NCBI GenBank assembly: GCA_025352985.1
Contig: JANXRL010000160.1
Span: forward strand, 1-47,730
DNA from: Verrucomicrobiota bacterium
GTDB lineage: Bacteria; Verrucomicrobiota; Verrucomicrobiia; Opitutales; Opitutaceae
Direction of reading: 5' to 3'
DNA length: 47,730 nucleotides
A model generated the notes under the pieces. It worked only from the letters and a program-made list of their open reading frames with translations, had not been told where the DNA came from and searched no databases. Made by a program: the position numbers and the translations under genes. Shown here piece after piece: positions 6,813-15,545 of this stretch. The first letter of the stretch is position 1; each line of letters opens with the position of its first letter.

Positions 6813-9278
6813 ATGCCCAAGCCACAGAGTTCAAACTCAAACAACGTCCCCTCTTTTGAGCCGCCACGCCATCGGCCTCGCTGGATTGCGGGAAGTTCAT
6901 GTCTTTTGATCGGGCTTTTGGTGTTGGTTGCCCTGGTGTTTTACGACCCCCGTCAAAGTCGACAGACGAGCACGGACTACATCCACGCCGTTCCCAACCC
7001 GGTGGGAATCATCGGCGCGGAATGCACTTGGTGGTCGCTCAATCTCATCGGCATCAGCACCTGGCTCGTCCCTCTTTTTCTCTTCTGGATGTCGTTCGTG
7101 GCCCTGCGCAACGCAAGGCAACTCGCGGGCACGCGCATTGTTGCCATGGGCATTTGCATCACCACCGGCTCCGCACTTGCCGCCATGGTCGAAAGCTTTG
7201 GCGCGAGCCAGTATTTCACCCAGAAACTCGGCGGAAGGCTCGGGGATCTCATTTATCAGGATATTTTCAAGGATACGCTGGGCGTCTTCGGTTCAGTTCT
7301 GCTTCTGGGCACCATCTATTGTGTGGCATTCATGTTTATCGTCACAAGAGACATCACCGCCGAATTCGAAAAGCTGACTCAAGCCCTCCAGGCATGGCGC
7401 GAACGCCGCACCCAAGAGAAAAAGCAGACCGCAGATCTACGTAAACAGCTCGAAGTCCAAAAACAGTCCGAGGCCAAAGCCGCGCAAGTCGCATCGGCCG
7501 TGGCGACAACGGTGGCGCCTCCCCCCACAAAAAAACTTACCCTTCCACGCACCGGTCTCACAAACTCCCCCTTCGCCCCGAAGCCCGAGACCGACGACGC
7601 TCTTCAGCCTGAACCAAAGGTCATCAAACCCGCACCCCCGGGCGCTCCCGCAACCGACACGAAGCCTCTCGTCGCCGAAACCACCGGCAAGTTCGAGCTC
7701 AACATCGTCAAGCCCGAGGAGACCAAGAAGGCCAGGATCGTCGCGCTCCCGCAGACTAACGACGAAAACTACAAGTTCCCCCCACTTTCAATCCTGAAGG
7801 AACAGGTGCGCCCTTCCGCCGAAAACTCCGAGCTGGAGCACGCGCAAAACGCCCAGAACCTTCTGCGCATCCTCAGCGAATTCGGCGTCGAAGTCACCCT
7901 CGGCGAGATCCACGTCGGTCCCGTCATCACCCGCTACGAGCTCGCTCCCGCCGCAGGCGTCCGCGTCGAAAAAATCTCCGGCCTCGATAAAAACATCGCC
8001 CTCGGCATGCGCGCCCAGTCGGTGCGTATTCTCGCCCCCATTCCGGGCAAAGCCGCCGTCGGCGTCGAGGTGCCCAACCAGCACCCCACGCCCGTCGGTA
8101 TGCGCGAGATTGTAGAGAGCGAGGACTGGGTTTCCTCCAAATACGAGCTGCCCATCGCGCTCGGCAAGGACGTCTCCGGCAAACCGCTCATCAGCGACCT
8201 CACCAAGATGCCCCACTTGCTCATCGCTGGCGCCACGGGCTCCGGAAAATCGGTGTGCATAAATTCCATCGTCGCCTCCATCCTCTACTCCAAGAGCCCG
8301 AAGGATGTGCGCCTCATCATGGTGGATCCGAAGGTCGTCGAGTTGAAGGTCTTCAACTCCCTTCCGCACATGCTCATCCCGGTCGTCACCGAGCCGAAAA
8401 AGGTCCCCGGCGCGCTTAAGTGGCTTCTCGGCGAGATGGAGCAGCGCTACCAGATTTTCGCCAAGTGCAACGTGCGAAACATCGTCGGCTTCAACAACCG
8501 CAAGAAGACCGCCACCCCCGAGTTCCCTCCGCCGGAACAGCAGGGCGCCCTCGACGGCGTTGATCCCACCACGCTCGACCTCGACGAACCGCTCCCCGAT
8601 CGCCTGCCTTACATCGTCGCGATCATAGACGAACTCGCCGACTTGATGATGGTCGCCCCCGCCGAGATCGAAACAAGCATCGCCCGCCTCGCCCAGCTCG
8701 CCCGCGCCGCCGGCATCCACCTCATCATCGCCACTCAGCGCCCCTCCGTGAACGTCATCACCGGCGTCATCAAGGCCAACCTTCCCTCCCGCATCGCCTT
8801 CCAGGTCGCCTCGCAAGTGGACTCCCGAACCATCCTCGACGGCAAAGGCGCCGAAACGCTCATCGGCCGCGGCGACATGTTGTTCTCTCCTCCCGGCAGC
8901 TCCCGCCTCCTGCGTGCGCAGGGCGCCTTCGTCTCGGACGAGGAAATCCTCGAGCTCGTCGATTTCCTCAAGGTCAACGGCCCGCCCCAATACGCCCAGT
9001 CCGTCCAGCAACAGATCGACCGCGCCGCCTCCGAAGACGACGAGGACGACGACGGCGGAGCCGATGGCGACATGGGCGACGACGAGGAGTTGTTTCAACA
9101 GGCTCTCGACGTGCTCCGCTCCACCAAGCGCGCCTCCACCTCGATGATCCAGCGCCGCCTCCGCATCGGCTACAACCGCGCCGCCCGCATCATGGACCTG
9201 ATGGAGGACAAGGGCATCGTCGGCCCCGAAAACGGCTCCAGCCCCCGCGAGATACTGAAAGACTTGGACAGTCTCTGA
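6813..9278 (+). CDS. ftsK: DNA translocase FtsK/SpoIIIE
   Basis: 821 residues from the ATG at 6813 (MPKPQSSNSNN...). Four N-terminal membrane helices lie at about residues 20-210, followed by a charged, Pro-rich linker. The motor shows Walker A GATGSGKS near residue 473 and Walker B with IVAIIDELADLMM near 603. The C-terminal gamma winged helix (EELFQQALDVLRSTK, then MIQRRLRIGYNRAARIMDLM), which reads KOPS sites, is present. FtsK moves chromosome-dimer ends to XerCD during division. The linker is shorter than in E. coli. An acidic run (EDDEDDDGGADGD) precedes the gamma domain. A long inverted repeat follows the stop codon by 9 bases. Confidence 0.95.
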   Translation: MPKPQSSNSNNVPSFEPPRHRPRWIAGSSCLLIGLLVLVALVFYDPRQSRQTSTDYIHAVPNPVGIIGAECTWWSLNLIGISTWLVPLFLFWMSFVALRNARQLAGTRIVAMGICITTGSALAAMVESFGASQYFTQKLGGRLGDLIYQDIFKDTLGVFGSVLLLGTIYCVAFMFIVTRDITAEFEKLTQALQAWRERRTQEKKQTADLRKQLEVQKQSEAKAAQVASAVATTVAPPPTKKLTLPRTGLTNSPFAPKPETDDALQPEPKVIKPAPPGAPATDTKPLVAETTGKFELNIVKPEETKKARIVALPQTNDENYKFPPLSILKEQVRPSAENSELEHAQNAQNLLRILSEFGVEVTLGEIHVGPVITRYELAPAAGVRVEKISGLDKNIALGMRAQSVRILAPIPGKAAVGVEVPNQHPTPVGMREIVESEDWVSSKYELPIALGKDVSGKPLISDLTKMPHLLIAGATGSGKSVCINSIVASILYSKSPKDVRLIMVDPKVVELKVFNSLPHMLIPVVTEPKKVPGALKWLLGEMEQRYQIFAKCNVRNIVGFNNRKKTATPEFPPPEQQGALDGVDPTTLDLDEPLPDRLPYIVAIIDELADLMMVAPAEIETSIARLAQLARAAGIHLIIATQRPSVNVITGVIKANLPSRIAFQVASQVDSRTILDGKGAETLIGRGDMLFSPPGSSRLLRAQGAFVSDEEILELVDFLKVNGPPQYAQSVQQQIDRAASEDDEDDDGGADGDMGDDEELFQQALDVLRSTKRASTSMIQRRLRIGYNRAARIMDLMEDKGIVGPENGSSPREILKDLDSL

Positions 9279-9287
9279 TATTTATAT

Positions 9288-9360
9288 GGAAAGCTGGAAA
9301 TCAGGAAAACAGCCCCAAACCGTATGTAACAGAGTTCTGTTTCCCACTTTCCAGCTTTCC
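9288..9360. repeat. long inverted repeat built of GGAAANNN octamers
   Basis: The left arm (9288-9312) reads as degenerate octamers GGAAAGCT, GGAAATCA, GGAAAACA plus G. The right arm (9337-9360) is its near reverse complement, with a perfect 13-base core (GGAAAGCTGGAAA and its complement). The arms are about 24 bases each around a 24-base loop. No T-run follows, so a simple terminator is unlikely. It starts 9 bases past ftsK. Confidence 0.75.
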
Positions 9361-9411
9361 CCATTGTAAATCCTGCTTCCCCTCCCCGTTTCTTTTCCTT
9401 ACTTCCAATCC

Positions 9412-10275
9412 ATGCAGACCATCGGTGAACGTCTCGAAGAAGCCCGCAAACGCAAAGGCATCTCCATCCGTGAAGCGGCCGAGGGCACCAAAATCCGCGG
9501 CGACTACCTGCACAAATTCGAGAACAACCAGTTCGATATCCGCCTCCCGGAAATCTACGTCCGCGGCTTCCTCCGCAACTACGCCGTTTACCTGAAACTC
9601 TCCGGCGACAAGATCTCCAACGACTACCTCGCCCTCGGCTTGAGCGACCAGAAACACGGCCGCGCCATCAATCGCGAAATCTACGGCCGCATGGATCTCT
9701 CGGTCGCCTCCGCCAGCAAAAACGCCGAGGATTCCCGCCCCGCCCCTTCCGCCGCCGCCTCGGCAATGACGCCCGGCAGCGAACCGGTTGCCTCCGGTTC
9801 CGGCGACAACAACCCGGCGACCTTCCGCCCGCGCGGAGGCAGCGGCGGCGGCGGCTTCTCCATCGATCCCAATCTCATCCTTAAAATCGGCGCTCTCATC
9901 GGTGGTGGCGTCGTGCTTATCCTCCTTATCATCTGGGTCGTCGGCGCCTTGGGAAAAACCAAGCCCGCCCCTGCCCCGGCCCCCGCCGACAACGTCACCT
10001 GGGTCAGGCCCCAGCCCGGCGAACGCTCGCTCGGCATCGTGGCCTCCAACCCGATCGATCTGGTCACGTTGACCGACAGCAACGGCACCGTCCTCTATCG
10101 CGGAATGCTCAAGGCGGGCGAAAACCGCTCCGTCCCGCGCCTGAGTGAAATCACCATCACCACCGACCAGCCGCAGAATCTAAGCGTGCAGGTCGAGGCC
10201 GGCGGCACGCTGTATCCGCTGAAAGACGGCAAGACCGGCCAGTTCCTGAAGCGCTCCACCGTTAAGGCACCGTAA
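9412..10275 (+). CDS. RodZ-like helix-turn-helix membrane protein
   Basis: 287 residues. The N-terminus (MQTIGERLEEARKRKGISIRE, residues 1-75) is the RodZ-type HTH, with the family pattern YLHKFENNQFDIRLPEIYVRGFLRNYA. A Pro/Ala/Gly-rich linker, one membrane helix at about residues 162-186 (LIGGGVVLILLIIWVVGAL) and a beta-rich C-terminal DUF4115-like domain follow. RodZ ties the MreB cytoskeleton to the inner membrane and helps set cell shape. The order cytoplasmic HTH, TM, periplasmic domain fits. It lies 133 bases downstream of ftsK and is closed by a strong terminator. Confidence 0.82.
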   Translation: MQTIGERLEEARKRKGISIREAAEGTKIRGDYLHKFENNQFDIRLPEIYVRGFLRNYAVYLKLSGDKISNDYLALGLSDQKHGRAINREIYGRMDLSVASASKNAEDSRPAPSAAASAMTPGSEPVASGSGDNNPATFRPRGGSGGGGFSIDPNLILKIGALIGGGVVLILLIIWVVGALGKTKPAPAPAPADNVTWVRPQPGERSLGIVASNPIDLVTLTDSNGTVLYRGMLKAGENRSVPRLSEITITTDQPQNLSVQVEAGGTLYPLKDGKTGQFLKRSTVKAP

Positions 10276-10290
10276 CTTTTCAAAACAAAA

Positions 10291-10318
10291 GCCGCCCAGT
10301 CGTAACGGGCGGCCTTTT
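10291..10318. terminator. bidirectional rho-independent terminator
   Basis: A 7-base GC stem (GCCGCCC at 10291-10297, GGGCGGC at 10307-10313) is followed by CTTTTT on the plus strand. It is preceded by AAAACAAAA, which gives a T-rich run on the minus strand. It lies between the convergent RodZ-like gene and the 10351-10935 gene and can end both. Confidence 0.88.
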
Positions 10319-10350
10319 TGTGTCCGTAAACCAAGCTCCGTCCGGCTTGC

Positions 10351-10935
10351 TTAACGCAGCGCCACCGGCGGACCGAGCACTTCGCGCAGGATGATCGCCT
10401 TGCGCAGGGAGCGGGCGTTGCGCAGTTCGCGCAGGCCATGGACATCGTCGGCGCGCGCCGCCACCGCCTCAGCCTCGGTTTCCTCAGGCTTCGACACCGC
10501 CCATGAGGCACGGTTGAGCGCCACGTGCTGCGCCGCCTTGAGCACGGCGAGCTGCTCGGCCAGCTCGCGCTGGCGTTCCAGCACGGGATCAATCGTCATT
10601 GTCTCCACCAACGGCGGAGGTTCGACCTTGTAAGGCGAACGTTCCTCGGCGGTCTCGGTCCACCTTGGCGAAAGAGACAGTGGTTCGGGTTCCTGCTGCG
10701 GCACCGGCGGCGGCGCGAGTTGCCCGCGACGCTCGGCGATTTTGCGGCGGATTTCCTCCTGAATACGCCGCGTGCGCTCGATCTCGTCAAAGTCGCTTTG
10801 CAGCGTCTGCGGATCGGCCGGTGGCGCCGGCTTTTGCTCGCCCAACTCGGGCTTGAGCTTCTTGAGCAGCGAAGACACGCCCGCGATGATCAGGAAGATC
10901 AGCACGGGATGCTTGAGAAGCCAGTCGAAGATCAC
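10351..10935 (-). CDS. conserved TM/coiled-coil protein downstream of floA
   Basis: 194 residues. One N-terminal membrane helix (about residues 2-25, WLLKHPVLIFLIIAGVSSLL) is followed by a charged stretch likely to form coiled coil (DFDEIERTRRIQEEIRRKIAERR), a Pro-rich linker, and a C-terminal helical region ending LRKAIILREVLGPPVALR. I do not recognise a named family. It follows floA by 37 bases on the same strand, so it is probably co-transcribed with nfeD and floA and may act at the same membrane microdomains. That role is inferred from context only. Confidence 0.6.
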   Translation of the reverse strand: MIFDWLLKHPVLIFLIIAGVSSLLKKLKPELGEQKPAPPADPQTLQSDFDEIERTRRIQEEIRRKIAERRGQLAPPPVPQQEPEPLSLSPRWTETAEERSPYKVEPPPLVETMTIDPVLERQRELAEQLAVLKAAQHVALNRASWAVSKPEETEAEAVAARADDVHGLRELRNARSLRKAIILREVLGPPVALR

Positions 10936-10972
10936 GGGAGAAGCGGGGCGTTAACGTTCGCGGAGACGCAGA

Positions 10973-11974
10973 TTACTTTTTGTCGTCGGGCTGCGCGATG
11001 GACTTCCTCATGGCGGTGTCGGACTGGATATTTTCCATCTTGTAGTAGTCCATGACACCGAGCTTGCCGTTGCGAAACGCCTCGGCGAGCGCGAGCGGCA
11101 CCTGGGCCTGCGCCTCGACCACCTTCGCCTGCATCTCCTGCACGCGGGCCTTCATTTCCTGTTCGAGCGCCACGGCGGCGGCGCGGCGGATTTCTGCCTG
11201 GGCCTGCGCCATGTTCTTGTTGGCCTCGGCCTGGGCTTCCTGAAGCTTGGCGCCCACGTTTTCGCCCACGTCCACGTCGGCGATGTCGATGGAGAGAATC
11301 TCGTAGGCCGTGCCCACATCGAGACCGCGCGCGAGCACGGTTTTGGAAATGCTGTCGGGCGATTCGAGCACCGTCTTGTAGCTCGCCGCCGAGCCGATGG
11401 TCGTGACGATACCCTCGCCCACGCGAGCGATGATCGTCTCTTCCTTGGCGCCGCCGACGAACCGTTCGAGATGCGTGCGCACCGTGACGCGGGCCTTCAC
11501 TTTAACCTGAATGCCGTCCTTCGCCACGCCGTCGATGGTCGTGCGGCCGCTGGCGGGATTGGGGCAATCGATCACGCGGGGATCGACGGAGGTGCGGACG
11601 GCTTCGACCACGGATTTGCCGGAGCCTTTGGTCGCGAGATCGATGGCGCATGCGCGGTTCCAATTGAGTTCTATACCGGCCTTTTGCGCGGCAATGAGCG
11701 CCTGCACGGTGGGGACAACGTTGCCGCCCGCGAGATAGTGGGCCTCGATATCGTCGATCGGGATTTCGATGCCGGCCTTCTTGGCCGTGACGCGGGCGTC
11801 AACGATCAGGCTGAACGGCACCTGCCGCAGCTTCATCGCGAGGAGGTTGAGCATGCCGACGGGCGCGCCGGCAAGCATGGCGCGCAGCCACACGCTGAAG
11901 AACGAAAAGACGATCGCCGCGATGACGACGGCGAAGACGACGATGATGATAAAAACAATATTTCCAGGACTCAT
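10973..11974 (-). CDS. floA: flotillin-like protein FloA (UPF0365)
   Basis: 333 residues, the usual FloA length. An N-terminal membrane helix (about residues 6-28) precedes the conserved segment [20 protein letters not shown] and the SPFH-type domain ([20 protein letters not shown], then [17 protein letters not shown]). The C-terminal Ala/Glu/Gln-rich helix ([20 protein letters not shown] and on) is the flotillin coiled coil. FloA forms lipid-raft-like assemblies in the inner membrane. Its start overlaps the nfeD stop by 4 bases (ATGA), so translation is probably coupled. Confidence 0.94.
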   Translation of the reverse strand: MSPGNIVFIIIVVFAVVIAAIVFSFFSVWLRAMLAGAPVGMLNLLAMKLRQVPFSLIVDARVTAKKAGIEIPIDDIEAHYLAGGNVVPTVQALIAAQKAGIELNWNRACAIDLATKGSGKSVVEAVRTSVDPRVIDCPNPASGRTTIDGVAKDGIQVKVKARVTVRTHLERFVGGAKEETIIARVGEGIVTTIGSAASYKTVLESPDSISKTVLARGLDVGTAYEILSIDIADVDVGENVGAKLQEAQAEANKNMAQAQAEIRRAAAVALEQEMKARVQEMQAKVVEAQAQVPLALAEAFRNGKLGVMDYYKMENIQSDTAMRKSIAQPDDKK

Positions 11975-12438
11975 AATTTTGTGACGGTTAAAGAAAAGTT
12001 TTGGGCTCCGGTGATCTTGAGCCGCGCCCCGCGCTCGACATGACCGTCGAGGGACAACGCCTCATGGCGGCGTCCGTCAACCTCGACCTGCCCCGTAGGC
12101 ATGAGCGGGGTGAGGGCGACGCATTCGCGACCGGTAAGCGAAGAGGTGTCGGCAGCGGGCGTCTGGCTGGTGCCCTTGACCGCGGCGTGCAGGAAAAAGC
12201 GTTTACCAAAGGCAGTCCTGGGCAGGAGACCGTATTCGACGTAGAGCGCGATTCCCAGCAGGGCCGCGCCCGCCGCAAAAGCCTCCAGCCCGCCAGCCAC
12301 ACCATAAAGATTGAAAGCATGCCCCGTTCCCACCAGCAGCACGAAGACGCCGATCGCGCTCATGATCGGGCCCGGGACAAAGAGATCGAGCACGAGCAAG
12401 ACGGTGCCGAGGACGAACAGGAGCAGGATGGTTGTCAT
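11971..12438 (-). CDS. NfeD family membrane protein
   Basis: 155 residues with three membrane segments (about residues 2-18, 24-45 and 48-68) and a C-terminal OB-fold ([20 protein letters not shown], then [19 protein letters not shown]), the short NfeD layout. NfeD proteins pair with SPFH/flotillin proteins. The 4-base overlap with floA is the standard arrangement. It lacks the ClpP-like protease domain of long NfeD proteins. A 148-base divergent promoter region separates it from the epimerase-like gene. Confidence 0.88.
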   Translation of the reverse strand: MTTILLLFVLGTVLLVLDLFVPGPIMSAIGVFVLLVGTGHAFNLYGVAGGLEAFAAGAALLGIALYVEYGLLPRTAFGKRFFLHAAVKGTSQTPAADTSSLTGRECVALTPLMPTGQVEVDGRRHEALSLDGHVERGARLKITGAQNFSLTVTKL

Positions 12439-12586
12439 AAGGCTGGCTGGTTCAGAAACAGGAGTAGATTTTCATCCCGCCACAAAACTCACAAGCGTTA
12501 AGAGGTTGGAAATCCGGACCGCGTTTCCATCTCCAGGAGTTTCACGGAAAAACTTTACGCACGCGGCTAGTCATCGCTTACTGACC

Positions 12587-13513
12587 ATGCACATGGAGAA
12601 AGTTCCTTATCTCGGGCAGACGCTCACGCGCTGGCAGGTCGGCAACTCGACCTTTCTTGCCATGCCCGAACACGGCGCACGTCTAATGAACTGGCATCTC
12701 ACGCTCGGCGACGGCTCAGTGCGCGACATCGTCTATTGGCCGGAGCTCAAGACGCTCGACGATTTCCACAAGGTTCGCGGCGGCAACCCGATCCTCTTTC
12801 CTTTCAACGCACGCACCTTTGACCGCGGCGAACCCGGCTTCTGGAACGACCCCGCAGGCGGTCGCCGCCCCATGCCGATGCATGGCTTCGCGCGACAAGG
12901 CTCTTTCAAGGTCACCCTGATGAATGGGCGCGGCTTCAACGCCGTGCTCGCGCCCGACGCCGAGGCTCAGGCAGCCTACCCGTTCAACTACGAGTTCACC
13001 GTCGCCTACCGTTTTTCCGAGCTCGGGCTTTCGTGCGAGTTTACGCTCCGGAATTTCGACTCCCTGCCCATTCCCTGGAGCGCGGGGCATCATTTTTATT
13101 TTACAGTGCCCTGGAGGGATGGCCTATCGCGCGCCGACTACGCGATCCGCGTCCCGTCCACCCGCACGCTCCGTCAGGATGCCACCGGCCAGCTCATCAC
13201 GGGCCCTGTGCTGAAACCCGAGGAACCGCTTAACAACAAAGCCCTCGTTGACACGTTTCACCTCGGCTTGAAGAGCAATACCGTCGTGTTCGGCCAGCCG
13301 AATGCGCCCGGCCAAGTAGCCGTGTGCAACGGCACCGCCGCCGTCCCCCCTCCCGAGGCGACGTTTGTCACATGGAGCCCCGACGACGCGGCCCCTTATT
13401 ATTGCGTGGAGCCGTGGATGGGCCCGCCCAACGCCCCTGAAACCAAGGTCGGCCTCCACTGGGTCGAACCCGGCAAGTCCCAAAGCTTCGTGGTCGAAAT
13501 CGCGGTCAAATAA
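12587..13513 (+). CDS. aldose 1-epimerase-like protein (galactose mutarotase fold)
   Basis: 308 residues from the ATG at 12587 (an ATG at 12593 is equally possible). The beta-sandwich pattern of aldose epimerases is visible: HGARLMNWHLTLGDG near the N-terminus, the substrate-binding MPMHGFARQGSF with its His/Arg (compare GHGFLR/HGFAR), AGHHFYFTVPW in the middle with the His in the family position, and a C-terminal CVEPWMGPPNAPE resembling the catalytic-Glu segment. Such proteins interconvert sugar anomers or hexose-6-phosphates. The exact substrate is not clear. tatA follows after 15 bases. Confidence 0.8.
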   Translation: MHMEKVPYLGQTLTRWQVGNSTFLAMPEHGARLMNWHLTLGDGSVRDIVYWPELKTLDDFHKVRGGNPILFPFNARTFDRGEPGFWNDPAGGRRPMPMHGFARQGSFKVTLMNGRGFNAVLAPDAEAQAAYPFNYEFTVAYRFSELGLSCEFTLRNFDSLPIPWSAGHHFYFTVPWRDGLSRADYAIRVPSTRTLRQDATGQLITGPVLKPEEPLNNKALVDTFHLGLKSNTVVFGQPNAPGQVAVCNGTAAVPPPEATFVTWSPDDAAPYYCVEPWMGPPNAPETKVGLHWVEPGKSQSFVVEIAVK

Positions 13514-13528
13514 CATCGCAAAAACTAC

Positions 13529-13858
13529 ATGTCGTCCGCCCACACATTTTTCGCGCTTTTCGGTGGCATTGGCGGCGGAGAGATCATCCTGGTTTTGATC
13601 ATCGTGCTGATTCTTTTCGGCGGCGAACGCATGCCCGAACTCGCCCGCAGCCTGGGCAAGACGCTCCGCGAAATAAAAAAAGCCACCTCAGGCGTGGAGG
13701 ATGAAATCAAGCGCGCCCTGGTCGAACCGCCGCCGACCAGCCGTCACACGATCAAGCCGGCGCTCCCCGAAATCTCAGCCTTGCCGCACCCGCTCGCCCC
13801 CCCGCCCGCGCCAGAGCCGCCGACCGGGACGCCGACCGAGACGCCTCCGCACGTTTAA
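13529..13858 (+). CDS. tatA: twin-arginine translocase subunit TatA/E
   Basis: 109 residues. Layout is typical: a short N-terminus, one membrane helix (about residues 15-31, GGGEIILVLIIVLILFGGER), the FGG/P hinge and an amphipathic helix (MPELARSLGKTLREIKKATSG). A Pro-rich tail of about 45 residues is disordered. TatA forms the Tat protein-conducting element in the inner membrane. No tatC is in the window. A likely Tat substrate is encoded here: the nitrate-binding protein at 40018. It follows the epimerase-like gene by 15 bases. Confidence 0.9.
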   Translation: MSSAHTFFALFGGIGGGEIILVLIIVLILFGGERMPELARSLGKTLREIKKATSGVEDEIKRALVEPPPTSRHTIKPALPEISALPHPLAPPPAPEPPTGTPTETPPHV

Positions 13859-13904
13859 CGCCGCGCCGTTTGCGGATGGCAGGAATTTAATCACGGTGCG
13901 CAAT

Positions 13905-15166
13905 ATGATCCATCCCCCGCACCACCACCGACGGGGCGTCCCTGAGCGAACCGTGCTCTTCACGTTGGCCGCCGTGCAGTTCACCCATGTCATGGACTTC
14001 ATGATCATGATGCCGCTCGGTGCGAACCTCATGCGGGTGTTCGGGATCTCCCCTGTGCAATTCAGCTATCTGGTCGCCGCCTACGGACTCGCCGCCGCCG
14101 TCACCGGCTTTCTGGGCGGATTTTTCATCGACCGTCTCGACCGCAAAAAAGCCCTGCTCGCCCTCTACGCCGGGTTTGGCCTCGCGACGCTGGGCTGCGC
14201 GTTCGCGCCCAACTACCACTGGCTGCTGGTCGCGCGCCTGGCCGCCGGGGCGTTCGGCGGGGCTTCCAGCTCGCTGATCCTGGCGATCTTGGGCGATGTT
14301 GTTCCCCCTGAAAGACGCGGCTACGGCATGGGGATGGTCATGACGGCTTTTCCTCTCGCCTCGGTGCTGGGAGTGCCCGCCGGCCTCTTTCTCGCCAACG
14401 CCTTCGAATGGCACGCACCGTTCGTGCTGCTCGCGGGATTGAGCGTGCCCATCTGGCTGGTCGCCTCGCGGTTCCTGCCCGCGTTGCCGCCTGCGGCGGC
14501 GCGCACGCACCCGGCCGCCAGATGTGGGAGATTCTTACGCACCCGGTGCACGGGCGGGGCTTTCTGGTCACGGCCGCGCTCGTGTTCGCGGGAGCCTCCG
14601 TCATCCCTTTCCTTGCACCATCGCTCGTGGCCAACACCGGCTTGAGCGAGCCGCACCTATTTTACGTTTATCTGTGCGGCGGGCTGGCGACGCTCTTCAC
14701 GACGCCGATCATCGGCCGGCTTTCCGACCGGCACGACAAGCTGCATGTGCTCGCTTGGATCAGCTCGGGGGCCGTCGTCGCCGTATTCCTGATCACGCAC
14801 CTCGGCCCGACGCCGATCGCCGCGACCCTCGCGCTCACCTCCCTGTTTTTCATCACCATGTCGGGCCGTTTCACCCCGACGATGGCCATGATCACCAACT
14901 CCGTGGAGGCGCGCTACCGCGGCGGTTTCATGAGCGTGAACTCCGCCGTCCAGCAGGCATCCAGCGGCATCGCCAACCTGATGTCCGGCCTGCTCGTCAC
15001 GCGCGCCGCCTCGGGCCGGCTGGTCGGCTACGAACGGGTGAGCTACCTGGCGATCGTGGCGTTTGCACTCACCCTCCTCCTTGCTTGGTGGCTGCGCGCC
15101 GCCGCCCCGCACGCCGCGAAGCCCGGCCAACCGGGAGGCATGGCCATGGCGGTCGTGGCGGATTGA
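13905..15166 (+). pseudogene. MFS transporter, split by a frameshift near 14500-14525
   Basis: The first part (from the ATG at 13905) encodes transmembrane segments with the major facilitator pattern: FTHVMDFMIMMPLGANLMRV, GGFFIDRLDRKKALL (motif A-like loop) and RLAAGAFGGASSSLILAILG. Homology stops near 14505. It resumes one base back in another frame with RQMWEILTHPVHGRGFLVTA and continues through six further helices to 15166. Joined, the product would be about 420 residues, normal for a 12-TM sugar or drug permease. The switch is equivalent to loss of one base in a GC-rich run. Either the gene is broken or the base is a sequence error; both halves are otherwise well preserved, which favours error or a recent lesion. 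Confidence 0.75.
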
Positions 15167-15224
15167 CGCCCGCGCAACCCTTTGCGGTTGCCCGTGTCAT
15201 AAACGGGATCAACCTCCCTATATT

Positions 15225-15545
15225 ATGATCGATGTAATCAAAAAAACCCTCCTCGCGGGCGTGGGCGCCGCCGTCATCACTAAGGAAAAAGTCGAAGACG
15301 CCCTCGGCGACTACGTCAAGCAAGGCAAAGTCAAGGCCGACGACGCCCGCATCATCGCCGAAAAAATCGCCGAACAGGGCCGCAAGGAATTCGACGAGAT
15401 GAGCCAGACGCTCGGCGCCAAAATCAAGGAGTTCACCCACCAGTCCAGCGCCGAGACCAAGGCCCACATCGCCACGCTTGAAGAACGCATCCGCGTCCTC
15501 GAAAGCAAACTCGCCCATCCCCCCACCCGCTCCGGCGAGCCGTGA
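15225..15545 (+). CDS. phasin-like coiled-coil protein
   Basis: 106 residues from the ATG at 15225 (MIDVIKKTLLAGVGAAVITK...). A short hydrophobic N-terminus leads into an amphipathic helix region (KEKVEDALGDYVKQGKVKAD...) and a C-terminal coiled coil (KAHIATLEERIRVLESKLAH). This matches small phasin-family/PhaF-type proteins, which coat polyhydroxyalkanoate granules or regulate related processes. Its stop overlaps the GTG start of ubiB (GTGA). In many bacteria this family sits next to ABC1-kinase genes, so a link to UbiB function is plausible. Confidence 0.72.
   Translation: MIDVIKKTLLAGVGAAVITKEKVEDALGDYVKQGKVKADDARIIAEKIAEQGRKEFDEMSQTLGAKIKEFTHQSSAETKAHIATLEERIRVLESKLAHPPTRSGEP

Noticed and set aside
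7788-9098. 436-codon minus-strand frame opposite ftsK
   Set aside because: Same shadow pattern; ftsK has all expected motifs on the plus strand.
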